Assembly (NCBI GenBank): GCA_016719135.1
Contig: JADKAV010000001.1
Coordinates: 186,001-250,000, forward strand
Source: Micrococcales bacterium
Lineage (GTDB): Bacteria; Actinomycetota; Actinomycetes; S36-B12; UBA10799
Direction: 5' to 3'
DNA: 64,000 bases
Positions 49,753 through 58,229 of the stretch are shown here, piece after piece. Numbering within the stretch: position 1 is the first letter of the stretch; each line of letters starts with the position of its first letter. The position numbers were made by a program, and so were the translations under genes. Under the pieces are notes generated by a model. It saw only the letters and a list, made by a program, of their open reading frames with translations, had not been told where the DNA came from and ran no database searches.

Positions 49753-50421
49753 CTAAGTAACGGCCATTTCGAGCCACGTCCCTCGAACCGCCGCGACCCG
49801 CTGGCCACCGGCGGTGAACAGGGCGGCGGCGCTGATCCGCCGGCGACCCACGGACTCCAACTGCCCGGCGACGACGACGTACGGGTCAGCGGGATCCAGC
49901 GGAGCGTCGGTGAGCACACCCCCGGTCAGTCGCCCGGTCACCAGCGCGGTCTCCTGCAGCGGCCAGGCCCAGCCGGTGGCGCAGTCCAGAGCCGACCAGA
50001 TCCATTCCTTCGCGACCCGGCCGCGCGGCTGCCAGACGCAGGCGACCAACCCGTCGGACACCGGACCCGGGCCGATGCCGAGCCCGTCGTGGCGCACCCG
50101 GCCGCAACTGAAGCACGTTTCGTACGGATTCGGAACTGCGCCCGGGTAGCCGCGACCGGCGATGCGGGCGCGTTCGATGTCGATGAACGGGATCGGATCG
50201 GGTACGACGTCCACTGCGGACGCCTCGGCGATGAGAGTCTGGCCGTCCCAGAATTCCATGTGCCGACCATCGCCGACCTCACGCAACTGCGTTTCCAGCG
50301 GTGCCGGGGCACGCAACCAGGCGTCGGCGCCCGGCCCGTCCAGGCGCACCGCCAATGAGCCAGCCACGTAGCCTCCCTGCCCGGAGTCCGGCGGGCCGTT
50401 GAGATGCCTGGCGATCCTCAC
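49753..50421 (-). CDS. hotdog-fold-like protein in the men operon, candidate DHNA-CoA thioesterase
   Basis: A 222-residue cytoplasmic protein of an actinobacterial family I know only as a hypothetical. Its features are a Gly-rich opening (NGPPDSGQGGYVAGSLA), NPYETCFSCGRVR with a CxxC pair mid-protein, and GLGIGPGPV. KEWIWSALDCATGWAW contains an Asp in a helix-like stretch, as in hotdog thioesterases. GTG 50421 overlaps the menD stop (GTGA), so it is translated with menD. Menaquinone synthesis needs DHNA-CoA hydrolysis and no other candidate lies in this cluster. The function is inference from context. Confidence 0.6.
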   Translation of the reverse strand: MRIARHLNGPPDSGQGGYVAGSLAVRLDGPGADAWLRAPAPLETQLREVGDGRHMEFWDGQTLIAEASAVDVVPDPIPFIDIERARIAGRGYPGAVPNPYETCFSCGRVRHDGLGIGPGPVSDGLVACVWQPRGRVAKEWIWSALDCATGWAWPLQETALVTGRLTGGVLTDAPLDPADPYVVVAGQLESVGRRRISAAALFTAGGQRVAAVRGTWLEMAVT

Positions 50422-52184
50422 GCGAGGGCTTCCCGGATCTGTGCATGCAGTTCCGCTTCCGCCTGCCGTGAGACAGGTCCCACCACGACGGCGCTTATCC
50501 CTGGGGTCTGGCGCGCCTGACGCAACGCCGAGTCGAGGTCCGGTCCGTCATGCAACGTGACGCCGCTGGCCCTCATCAGCGCGCGGATGTCGACGCCCAC
50601 CGGCGTGCCGAAGACCCTTTCGTAGACATCGGAGTATGCGGGGTCGGCTTGTTCCAAAGAACCGAAGATCCCGCCGCCACCGTTGTCGACGACCAACAGG
50701 CAAAGGTCCGGGCGTGGCTCCTCAGGACCGATGATCAGTCCGTTCTGATCATGCAACAGGGCGAGGTCACCCAGCATGACGAAGGCTTGGCCGCCACCCT
50801 CGCTCTGGTGGGCCAGGGCCGCCCCCATGGCGGTCGACACGATGCCGTCGATCCCGTTCACCCCGCGATTGGCCATCACGCGGGGGGCATCGGGCCGGGC
50901 ATCAGCCACCAGCTCGAGGTCCCGGATGGAGCGCGAGGAGGCCACGAACAACAGGTCGTCGGATTCTGCGACCTTCCACAGGGCGCGGGCTGCGTGCAGG
51001 CCGGTGGGCTGCGGTGCCGAATCCAGGATCTTCTCGATCGCCCGCTTGGCCCCGGCGTCGGCCATCAGCCAGCTGTCGAGCCACTCGCTGGACTCCGGAA
51101 CCTGCGTGTCGGCCGGAGGCGCCGGAACCGATCCAAGCACACAGATGGCCGTGCGCGTGGGGTCCGGCCAGTCGGTCGTCCGCTGCGGCTCGGCGTGAAT
51201 GTGGATGTCGGCGGCATTGATCAGGGCCATGAGGCCGCGGCTGAGTCCGACCTTGCCCACTGTGACGACCAATTGCGGGCTGTGTGCCGCGCGGAACCGC
51301 TCGCTGCCGGCCAGAGCGCTTGCGTGCGCCACCGCCACCAGCCCGGCCCGGGCCTGACCGCTGGGTTCGCTGTGAAGCGGCCATCCGCACGACTCGGCGA
51401 GTTCGACCGCCGCCGCTGCATCCTCGGGGTCGTCGATATCACCGACGATCACCAGACCGCGCTGCGGCAGTTCACCGGCGGCCAGATCGTCGAGCACTTC
51501 GTCGATGGGCTCCTGCACACTGAGCATCAGACGCCGGTCCACCGTCCACGTCCGGATGACCTGGACCTCGTCGCCCTCCTCATCCACGAAACCGATCCCG
51601 TCATGACCTTCGACCGGTTCGACCCATGTCGCGTCGTCGTCGGGCACGAGCGGTTCGCGCAAGCCGAGGTTGACGTGCACCGGTCCGCGCTGGAACGGAT
51701 GGCTGGCAATCGCACACGCCCGGGAGATGGTGCTGCGCCAGTACCGCGCCTGGCCGCGCGCACGGGTGGGCGCCTCCACATCGGCCGACCAGCGCACGAT
51801 CCCATCGAAGATCCGGACCTGGTCGATCGTCTGGTTTGCTCCCGTCTGGCGCAGTTCCGCCGGCCGGTCGGCAGTCAGAACGATCAGCGGCAGGGCGCTG
51901 AACCAGGCCTCCTCGACCGCGGGCAGCAGGTTCGCCACGGCGGTGCCCGAGGTGGTGATCACCGGTACCGGAGCTCCCCCGCCCTTGGCCAGCCCCAGTG
52001 CCAGGAAGCCGGCACTGCGTTCGTCGATGCGCACGTGCAGCCGGATTTCACCGCGGTCGTGCGCGCGGGCCGCCTCGATGGCCAGTGGAGCGCTGCGGGA
52101 GCCGGGTGCGAGCACGACATCGTTGACCCCGGAACGCACCAACTCGTCGAGGATCACCTGTGCGGCGGCGGTGGACGGATTCAC
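50418..52184 (-). CDS. menD: 2-succinyl-5-enolpyruvyl-6-hydroxy-3-cyclohexene-1-carboxylate synthase
   Basis: A 588-residue TPP enzyme that joins isochorismate and 2-oxoglutarate. Pyrimidine-domain motifs: VVLAPGSRSAPLAIEAAR, RIDERSAGFLALGLAKGG and VITTSGTAVANLLPAVEEA. The TPP/Mg site is MLGDLALLHDQNGL and LLVVDNGGGGIFG. I start at GTG 52184 (VNPSTAAAQVILDEL), the usual MenD opening; a GTG 9 nt upstream is possible. The longer open frame upstream is spurious. It is coupled to the hotdog gene and lies 91 bp after menC. Confidence 0.93.
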   Translation of the reverse strand: MNPSTAAAQVILDELVRSGVNDVVLAPGSRSAPLAIEAARAHDRGEIRLHVRIDERSAGFLALGLAKGGGAPVPVITTSGTAVANLLPAVEEAWFSALPLIVLTADRPAELRQTGANQTIDQVRIFDGIVRWSADVEAPTRARGQARYWRSTISRACAIASHPFQRGPVHVNLGLREPLVPDDDATWVEPVEGHDGIGFVDEEGDEVQVIRTWTVDRRLMLSVQEPIDEVLDDLAAGELPQRGLVIVGDIDDPEDAAAAVELAESCGWPLHSEPSGQARAGLVAVAHASALAGSERFRAAHSPQLVVTVGKVGLSRGLMALINAADIHIHAEPQRTTDWPDPTRTAICVLGSVPAPPADTQVPESSEWLDSWLMADAGAKRAIEKILDSAPQPTGLHAARALWKVAESDDLLFVASSRSIRDLELVADARPDAPRVMANRGVNGIDGIVSTAMGAALAHQSEGGGQAFVMLGDLALLHDQNGLIIGPEEPRPDLCLLVVDNGGGGIFGSLEQADPAYSDVYERVFGTPVGVDIRALMRASGVTLHDGPDLDSALRQARQTPGISAVVVGPVSRQAEAELHAQIREALA

Positions 52185-52275
52185 GCAGACCACTGTGCCA
52201 CGCGAATGCCACACACCGGTCGCGGGCAGGGGCTGCCGTCGGTTCTCACACGCCCGACCGACTCCCCGGTCGCGG

Positions 52276-53193
52276 CTACGACCGCGCCAGCACTTCGGCG
52301 GCGGCTTGGATCCGGCGCTTCCAGTAGTCCAGATCCTCACCGGTCTCAACGAAGTCCGGGGTCGGGTAGTCCACCCATCCCAACTCGCCGGCCACCGGCA
52401 GCAGCGGGTCCGTGGTGTCGCGAGCGAACAAAGCACCGGTGCCCAGACCGCATGCCAGCGGCCGCTCAGGCAGACAACAGGCCGCCGCCACTGCGGCAGC
52501 CAGGCCGATGGAGGTGTCCAGCGCACTGGAGATCACCACTGGCAGGCCCACCCTTTGCGCCACCTGCAGCGTCTGTCGGACCCCGCCGAGGGGAGCGACT
52601 TTCAGCACCGCCACATCCGCGGCCAGCGCCACGTCATCGAACCGGCGGTCGATGCGGATCAGTTCGTCAGCAGCCAGCGGGACATCGACCAGTGCCCGCA
52701 GCGCCACCATGTCCTCGAAACTGCGAACCGGTTGCTCGGCGTACTCGAGGCCGAACGACGACAGCTCTTCGAGTTCCTCGACCGCGCGCGCCAGCGACCA
52801 TCCACCATTGACGTCCACTCTCAGCGCGGCCTCGGGCATCGCGTCCCGGACCGCCGCCACCCGGTCGCGCCCGGCTGGATCGCCGACCTTGATCTTGATC
52901 GTGGTACACCCCGATGCCATCGCCATCCCAGCGGCGACCGCGGGTTCCACAGCCGGGACGATCGCGTTGACCGCCACCTTTCGCCGGACCGGTTGTGGCC
53001 ACAACCCGTCGGCCTGCTCGATGGCGCTGGCAAGCCATCGTGCGTCGGCGTCGACGTGGTAGTCAGCGAACGGCCCGAACTCACCCCACCCGCGCGAACC
53101 CGAGATCAGACACCCCCTGCGTTCGGTCAGACCGCGGAACTGCGTGACCAGATCCAGTCGGAACGGCAACAATCGGCGGTCGCCGAGGTTCAC
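52276..53193 (-). CDS. menC: o-succinylbenzoate synthase
   Basis: A 305-residue enolase-superfamily enzyme dehydrating SHCHC to o-succinylbenzoate. Catalytic and metal residues are visible: TTIKIKVGDP (catalytic Lys of KxK), LRVDVNGGWS (Asp), EYAEQPV (Glu), AADELIR (Asp or Glu), and VLKVAPLGG (second Lys). The GTG start at 53193 overlaps the menB stop (GTGA). The short N-terminal capping domain is the actinobacterial form. Confidence 0.92.
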   Translation of the reverse strand: MNLGDRRLLPFRLDLVTQFRGLTERRGCLISGSRGWGEFGPFADYHVDADARWLASAIEQADGLWPQPVRRKVAVNAIVPAVEPAVAAGMAMASGCTTIKIKVGDPAGRDRVAAVRDAMPEAALRVDVNGGWSLARAVEELEELSSFGLEYAEQPVRSFEDMVALRALVDVPLAADELIRIDRRFDDVALAADVAVLKVAPLGGVRQTLQVAQRVGLPVVISSALDTSIGLAAAVAAACCLPERPLACGLGTGALFARDTTDPLLPVAGELGWVDYPTPDFVETGEDLDYWKRRIQAAAEVLARS

Positions 53194-54110
53194 GGGCGCT
53201 TGGGGAATTTGTCGAACTCCGGACGACGGCGTTCGGTGTAGGCGTCGCGGCCCTCTTGGGCCTCCTCGGTCATGTAGAACAGCAGCGTCGCGTCGCCGGC
53301 CAGCTGCTGCACTCCTGCAAGACCGTCGTCGGCGGCGTTGTGCGAAGCCTTCAGCATCCGCAGCGCCAACGGCGACAGCTCGAGCATCTCCCGGGCCCAG
53401 GCGACGGTTTCCTTCTCAAGATCGGCCAGCGGGACCACGGCGTTGACCAAGCCCCAGTCGTATGCCTGCTCGGCACCGTACTGCCGGCACAGGAACCAGA
53501 TCTCCCGGGAGCGCTTCTGGCCGATCTGCCGGGCCAGCAGCCCGGACCCGTAGCCGCCGTCGAAGGATCCGACCTTCGGCCCGGTCTGACCGAAGCGCGC
53601 ATTGTCCGCGGCCACGGTCAGGTCGCACACGATGTGCAGGACGTGCCCGCCCCCGATCGCGTAGCCGGCGACCATCGCGATGACCGGCTTGGGCAGACGC
53701 CGGATCTGGATCTGCAGGTCCAGCACGTTCAACCGCCCGATGCCCTTGGCCGCTACCTCATCGTCGCCGATGTAGCCGTCGTTGCCGCGGATCTGCTGGT
53801 CACCTCCGGAGCAGAACGCCCAGTCCCCGGCGCCGGTCAGGATGATCACACCGACGGTGTCGTCGTCGCGGGCCAACGTGAAGGCGCGCTCGAGTTCGAA
53901 CAGGGTCTGCGGGCGGAACGCATTGCGCTTGTGGGGACGGTTGATGGTGATCTTCGCGATTCCGTCGGCGGTCTCGTAACGGATGTCGCTGAAGTCGCCC
54001 TCCGGTTTCCAGTCGGCCGCCGGTTCGATGCTGGAGTGCGAGGGATCGGTGTACGCCGGGCTGCCCTCGGCGACGACCGGCGGCAGGGGGTAGCGGGTGC
54101 GACTGTCCAT
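53190..54110 (-). CDS. menB: 1,4-dihydroxy-2-naphthoyl-CoA synthase
   Basis: A 306-residue crotonase-fold enzyme cyclising OSB-CoA to DHNA-CoA. The N-terminal 45 residues are the actinobacterial extension. Motifs are WAFCSGGDQQIRGNDGYIGD, VAGYAIGGGHVLHIVCDLTV for the oxyanion hole, GPKVGSFDGGYGSG and EIWFLCRQY. The end is EFDKFPKRP. TAGCCT lies 6 nt before ATG 54110, so the mRNA is probably leaderless. It heads the menB–menC–menD–hotdog unit. Confidence 0.95.
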   Translation of the reverse strand: MDSRTRYPLPPVVAEGSPAYTDPSHSSIEPAADWKPEGDFSDIRYETADGIAKITINRPHKRNAFRPQTLFELERAFTLARDDDTVGVIILTGAGDWAFCSGGDQQIRGNDGYIGDDEVAAKGIGRLNVLDLQIQIRRLPKPVIAMVAGYAIGGGHVLHIVCDLTVAADNARFGQTGPKVGSFDGGYGSGLLARQIGQKRSREIWFLCRQYGAEQAYDWGLVNAVVPLADLEKETVAWAREMLELSPLALRMLKASHNAADDGLAGVQQLAGDATLLFYMTEEAQEGRDAYTERRRPEFDKFPKRP

Positions 54111-54116
54111 GCGTCA

Positions 54117-54122
54117 AGGCTA
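54117..54122 (-). promoter_or_regulatory. putative -10 box of menB, leaderless spacing
   Basis: Minus-strand TAGCCT ends 6 nt before the menB ATG. It lies in the 65-bp gap with the divergent menE. Confidence 0.5.
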
Positions 54123-54175
54123 GATGAAAGCCGGCACACCGGCGCCCGGGCGGGGTACGGCGCACAATAGGTCGG

Positions 54176-55147
54176 GTGATCGAGTTGCCCGCAGACCTTG
54201 CGCCGGTACAGATGGCGCACATGGTGTATCGGTTGCTGGGCGAGCGCAGGCGGTTCGCGGTACCCGGCGCCCCGACCAGCGAGTGGGCCGACATGGTGTT
54301 GCGCACGTCTGGCAGCGTCGACACCGCCAAGTCGGTGGCCCACACGTATGCGGCAGTGGACTGGGCGGTGGCCACCTCTCGACGTGTGTTGTCAGCGCAT
54401 GACTGGCGGTGGTTGCTCCTGCTGTCGCCGGTGTCGGCCGGGGGGTTCATGACCATTGCGCGCTCGGACCGCGAACCGCTGATCTGGCCCGGTCTCGGCG
54501 CGCGTTTCGACGCCCACGCGGTGACCGGCTGGTATTCCGGCGGCGCTGACGCGACCTCGGTGGTGAGCACGCAGCTGGCGAGGATGCTCGACGTCCCGCA
54601 GGCCGTCGAAATGTTGCAGCGGATGAAGGTGGTGCTGGTGGGTGGCGGGCCTTTCGCACCCGCACTGCGGGACAGGTGTCAAAGCCTGCAGATCCCTGCG
54701 GTCGGGACATACGGATCGACCGAGACGCTGGGTGGTTGCGTGTATGACGGGGCGCCCTGGCCGGGCATCCAGGTGGAGATCCGCGCCGACCAGATCCACC
54801 TGGATGGGCCCAACCTCTCGGCGTCGTACGTGCCGGAACCGTTGATTCCCCGACCATGGCCCACCGGGGACCTGGGACGCTGGGCCGACGGTCGGCTGGA
54901 GGTCTTGGGCCGGGTCGACGACGTCGTGCCGGTCAAAGGCGTGAACCGGCACCTGTGGGAGTTCGAACGTGAGGCCCTGCTTCGCCCTGGGGTCCTCGAA
55001 GCGGTGGCCGTGGCGGTTCCCGACGACGTCGACGGATACCGTGTGGTGGTCTTCGTCGAGGATGCCGAACAACGGCTGCCCCGATTGGAAACCGGCAAAC
55101 CGGACCGCCGAGAGTTGCTCAGGAGGGCACGTGGCCAGCGTCGCTGA
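54176..55147 (+). CDS. menE: o-succinylbenzoate–CoA ligase, short form
   Basis: Adenylate-forming enzyme activating OSB to OSB-CoA, 323 residues against roughly 350–380 in relatives. Visible are GGGPFAPALRDRC, the AMP-site YGSTETLGG, the hinge region WPTGDLGRW and GRVDDVVPVKGVNRHLWE. ETGKPDRRELL holds the C-terminal catalytic Lys. The phosphate-binding loop, normally like TSGSTGxPKxV, reads RTSGSVDTAKSVAHT, missing the second Gly and the Pro-Lys. The start is GTG 54176. It overlaps menA by 17 bp. Assigned as MenE from context plus the late motifs. Confidence 0.85.
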   Translation: MIELPADLAPVQMAHMVYRLLGERRRFAVPGAPTSEWADMVLRTSGSVDTAKSVAHTYAAVDWAVATSRRVLSAHDWRWLLLLSPVSAGGFMTIARSDREPLIWPGLGARFDAHAVTGWYSGGADATSVVSTQLARMLDVPQAVEMLQRMKVVLVGGGPFAPALRDRCQSLQIPAVGTYGSTETLGGCVYDGAPWPGIQVEIRADQIHLDGPNLSASYVPEPLIPRPWPTGDLGRWADGRLEVLGRVDDVVPVKGVNRHLWEFEREALLRPGVLEAVAVAVPDDVDGYRVVVFVEDAEQRLPRLETGKPDRRELLRRARGQRR

Positions 55148-56018
55148 GTGGGTTGAGGGCGCTCGGCCACGCACACTTCCGGCGGCGATCGCGCCCGTGG
55201 TCGCGGGCTTGGGTGTGACCGGCTACACCGGCACGGACCTTTCCGCGATGCACGTGGCCGTCGCCGCCCTGCTCGCGTTGCTGGTGGCTCTCGCCCTGCA
55301 GATCGGAGTCAACTACTTCAACGACTACAGCGACGGAGTCCGCGGCACCGACAGCGTCCGGGTCGGCCCGGTCCGGCTCGTGGGACAGGGTTTGGCCCCC
55401 GCCTCCCAGGTCAAGCGAGCAGCCCTGCTGAGCCTGGGGACCGCGGCTGTTCTGGGGACCGCCCTGGTGCTGGTCAGCCGGCAGTGGATCCTGCTACCCA
55501 TCGGAGTGGCGGCCGTGCTGGCGGCCTACGGCTACACCGGCGGCAAACACCCTTACGGGTACCTCGGCCTGGGGGACGTGTTCGTCTTCATCTTCTTCGG
55601 ACCAGTCGCTGTGTGCGGAACCACCCTGGTGACCGGCGGTGGGCTGTGGCCGGTGGCCGTGCTGGCGTCGATCGCGATTGGCATCTTGACCGTCAACATC
55701 CTGGTGGCGAACAACCTGCGCGACCGAGCTTTGGACGAACGGGCCGGCAAGCGCACGCTGTCGGTCCGTCTCGGCGAGGAGAAGACCCGGCGACTGTTCG
55801 CGGTGAGCAACATGGTGGCTTTCGTGATCGTCGCCTGGCTCGCGATCCTGGCCACCCCGTGGGCACTGCTCGGAATGACCGGCGCGATCCCCGCGGTCAG
55901 GGCGTCTCAGGACGTTCTCGAACACGCCTACGGCAAGGGGCTCATCCCAGTGCTGCAGATGACGTCGCTGGCGCTACTGCTGACCGGACTTGGGCTCGGG
56001 GTGGGACTCGCCCTCTAG
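55131..56018 (+). CDS. menA: 1,4-dihydroxy-2-naphthoate polyprenyltransferase
   Basis: A 295-residue membrane prenyltransferase that attaches the polyprenyl chain to DHNA. The first Asp-rich motif is VNYFNDYSDGVRGTD and the second NNLRDRALDERAGKRTL. About eight helices follow ARPRTLPAAIAPVVAGLGV. GTG 55131 has AGGAGG upstream, within the end of menE. The 3' end overlaps the convergent DUF4229-type gene by 45 bp. Its prenyl substrate is probably made by the synthase at 30.5 kb. Confidence 0.94.
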   Translation: MASVAEWVEGARPRTLPAAIAPVVAGLGVTGYTGTDLSAMHVAVAALLALLVALALQIGVNYFNDYSDGVRGTDSVRVGPVRLVGQGLAPASQVKRAALLSLGTAAVLGTALVLVSRQWILLPIGVAAVLAAYGYTGGKHPYGYLGLGDVFVFIFFGPVAVCGTTLVTGGGLWPVAVLASIAIGILTVNILVANNLRDRALDERAGKRTLSVRLGEEKTRRLFAVSNMVAFVIVAWLAILATPWALLGMTGAIPAVRASQDVLEHAYGKGLIPVLQMTSLALLLTGLGLGVGLAL

Positions 56019-56312
56019 AGCCGACGTTTCGTCAGCGGGCTCGTCGGTGACGTCGATCTCCTGCAGGTCATCCTCGGAGGCCGCAGCGGCGTCGATGCGC
56101 TCATTGACCCGGCCGATGGCCTTGCCCACACCGGCACTCATCTGGGAGCGCGGCCGATCCAGCCATACCAGGCTGAGCGCGCCGCTGACGAGGAAGGACA
56201 GCAGGATCAGCAGCAGTCCCCGGGCACCAGTCAAGTAGAGCAGGCCGCCGACGGCCAGCAGCAGAATGATGCGCAGACCCGTGTAGACCACGAAGGCACG
56301 ACCGGTACTCAC
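55974..56312 (-). CDS. DUF4229-like small membrane protein
   Basis: A 112-residue protein starting at GTG 56312 (VSTGRAFVVYTGLRI) with two membrane helices (RIILLLAVGGLLYLTGARG, LLLILLSFLVSGALSLVWL). LDRPRS and a long acidic cytoplasmic tail follow. This layout and its place beside menA match a family of unknown function found next to men genes in Actinomycetes. It overlaps menA tail to tail. No function is assigned. Confidence 0.8.
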   Translation of the reverse strand: MSTGRAFVVYTGLRIILLLAVGGLLYLTGARGLLLILLSFLVSGALSLVWLDRPRSQMSAGVGKAIGRVNERIDAAAASEDDLQEIDVTDEPADETSALEGESHPEPKSGQQ

Positions 56313-56410
56313 CGTTCCAGGGTACGTCAGGCGGTCCCGGCGCAACCTCGTGCGCCTACGGTCCACGTCTCGGGACTGCCGAATTGCGTCGAGGGGCGTA
56401 CGATTGTTCC

Positions 56411-56662
56411 ATGGGAAAGGTGTTGTTGGTCATAGCCGCGATCGGCGTGATGATCTTTGCCCTGATCGACCTGTGGCAGGTCCCGGCCGCGGATGTGCGG
56501 GGCGGCAGCCGCTTCCTCTGGACGCTGGCGATACTGCTTCTTCCGGTTGTGGGTGCCGGGCTGTGGCTGCTCTTCGGCCGCGAACCCGCCGAGGGCCCGA
56601 AACGGCGCTTTCTGCCCCCCGATGACGACCCGGACTTCCTACGCCGGATGCGTTCGCAGTAG
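56411..56662 (+). CDS. PLDc_N-type small membrane protein
   Basis: An 83-residue protein with two helices (VLLVIAAIGVMIFALIDLW and LWTLAILLLPVVGAGLWLLF), then a charged tail with PPDDDPDFLRRMR. This is the phospholipase D N-terminal-like domain found alone in many Actinomycetes; it has no catalytic HKD motif. ATG 56411 was chosen because the first helix follows at once. Function unknown. It converges with ccsB across a repeat island. Confidence 0.8.
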   Translation: MGKVLLVIAAIGVMIFALIDLWQVPAADVRGGSRFLWTLAILLLPVVGAGLWLLFGREPAEGPKRRFLPPDDDPDFLRRMRSQ

Positions 56663-56689
56663 GGCGGTCGGTGGTCGTACGGGGGCGGC

Positions 56690-57290
56690 TTGCGTTGAGG
56701 GCTGCCGGCTTTAACAGCCGCGCGCCACGCAAACCCTTCAAGCAAAAATCCAGGGCGCAAACGCCCAACAACGTCACCCTCAACCAACCGCGGGCCACGC
56801 GAACCCGCCGACAGAAATCCAGGGCGACGTTGTTGGGGGCTTTCCACCGCGCAAACGCCCAACAACGTCACCCTCAACCAACCGCCGGCCGCGAACCCTT
56901 CGACAGAAAACCAGGGCGGGCCCGCGCACACGCCCAACAACGTCACCCTCAACCAACCACGGGCCACACGAACCCGCCGACAGAAATCCAGGGCGACGTT
57001 GTTGGGGCATCCCCACCGCGCAAACGCCCAACAACGTCACCCTCAACCAACCGCGGGCCACACGAACCCACCGACAGAAATCCAGGGCGACGTTGTTGGG
57101 GCATTCCCACCGCGCAAGTGCCCAACAACGTCACCCTCAACCAACCGCGGGCCATGCGAACCCTTCAACAAGAAACGACCGCGCAAAAGCCCAACAACGT
57201 CACCCTCAACCAACCGCAGGCCACACGAACCCTTCAACAAGAAACGAGGGCGCAAAAGCCCAACAACGTCAAACCCGAGTCAGCGCCCCA
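56690..57290. repeat. island of seven direct and three inverted copies of a ~20–28-bp repeat
   Basis: The 644-bp gap between the PLDc_N gene and ccsB holds GCCCAACAACGTCACCCTCA (most followed by ACCAACCG) at 56763, 56857, 56932, 57026, 57120 and 57189, plus a shortened copy at 57258. Spacings are 94, 75, 94, 94, 69 and 69 bp. The reverse-complement core GACGTTGTTGGG is at 56826, 56995 and 57089, each exactly 31 bp before a direct copy, so each pair can form a hairpin with a stem of about 17 bp. Spacers share ACAGAAATCCAGGGCG and GAACCC. All frames are open through it, but those ORFs only echo the repeat. Confidence 0.92.
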
Positions 57291-57306
57291 AGCACAAGCG
57301 CCCGGC

Positions 57307-58227
57307 TTAAACGCCCGCGTAGGAATGTAGCCCGGTGGCGAAGAAATTCACGCCGAAGTAGTTGATCAGGAACGAGACGAATCCCACGAGGCCGATGATC
57401 GCGGCCTTGCGGCCCTTCCACCCGGCTGTGGACCGTGCGTGCAGGTAGCCGGCGTAGATGACCCAGGTGATGAATGCCCAGGTCTCCTTGGGGTCCCAGC
57501 CCCAGTAGCGGCCCCACGCGTTCTCGGCCCAGATGGCACCGGCGATGACTGCGAACGTCCACACCGGGAAGACGAAAGCGATCGTGCGATACGACAGGAG
57601 GTCGAGGCGGTCGGCGCTCGGCAGGCGTGAGGCCAGACCAGAATCCGCTCGTCCGCGATCCTCGGCTCGCTGGCGCACGAGGTAGGCGCCGATGAGGCCT
57701 GCGCTGAGCGTGAACGCACCGCCGGAAATCGCCGCCGCGCTCACGTGGATCACCAGCCACCAGGACTTCAACGCCGGGACCAACTGGGCCGACTCGGTGT
57801 AGAGCAAGGTGACGGCCACGCCCAGGGTGAGCAGAACCGCACCGATCACCCAGACGCCGAGCCAGCGCAGGTCGGTGCGGGTCGATGCGATCAGGTAGGT
57901 CAGGGCCACCGCGATGGCCGCGCCGAGTGAAAACTCGTACATGTTGCCCAAGGGAAAACGTTCGGCCGCCAGACCGCGTAGCACGAATCCGACGATCAGC
58001 AGCCCCGTGGCAAGCCAGGAAAGCGCCAACGCGATGTTGCCGCTGCGGCGACCGGGCTCGTCGGCGACAGGCGCTTCAACGTCCTGTGCACCGGCCGAAC
58101 CCACCAGGACGGCATTCTTGGACGCCAACGGCACCCGCCGGGCGGCCAGCGAGGCGGCGAACCCGAACAGTGCCAAGGCGTACACCAGCATCGAGGCGTA
58201 TACCGCAGCGTTGCTCAACTGTGCCAT
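57307..58227 (-). CDS. ccsB: cytochrome c biogenesis protein CcsB (CcsA family)
   Basis: A 306-residue membrane protein of cytochrome c maturation system II, which with ResB moves haem outward and ligates it to apocytochromes. The tryptophan-rich WWD haem-handling motif is WGRYWGWDPKETWAF. Conserved His residues flank it, for example in WWLVIHVSAAA. PLGNMYEFSLG is also typical. About eight helices. ATG 58227 is 2 bp after resB. Last gene of the hemL–ccs unit. Confidence 0.93.
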   Translation of the reverse strand: MAQLSNAAVYASMLVYALALFGFAASLAARRVPLASKNAVLVGSAGAQDVEAPVADEPGRRSGNIALALSWLATGLLIVGFVLRGLAAERFPLGNMYEFSLGAAIAVALTYLIASTRTDLRWLGVWVIGAVLLTLGVAVTLLYTESAQLVPALKSWWLVIHVSAAAISGGAFTLSAGLIGAYLVRQRAEDRGRADSGLASRLPSADRLDLLSYRTIAFVFPVWTFAVIAGAIWAENAWGRYWGWDPKETWAFITWVIYAGYLHARSTAGWKGRKAAIIGLVGFVSFLINYFGVNFFATGLHSYAGV

Positions 58228-58229
58228 TC

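Noticed and set aside
56763..57277. CRISPR array
   Set aside because: The regularly spaced repeats are 20–28 bp, but the spacers are alike and contain inverted copies of the repeat, and no cas gene is present.
56671..57330. Long overlapping ORFs on both strands in the repeat island, with repeated peptides
   Set aside because: The peptides are only translations of the intergenic repeat in several frames. There is no consistent frame, start or ribosome site.
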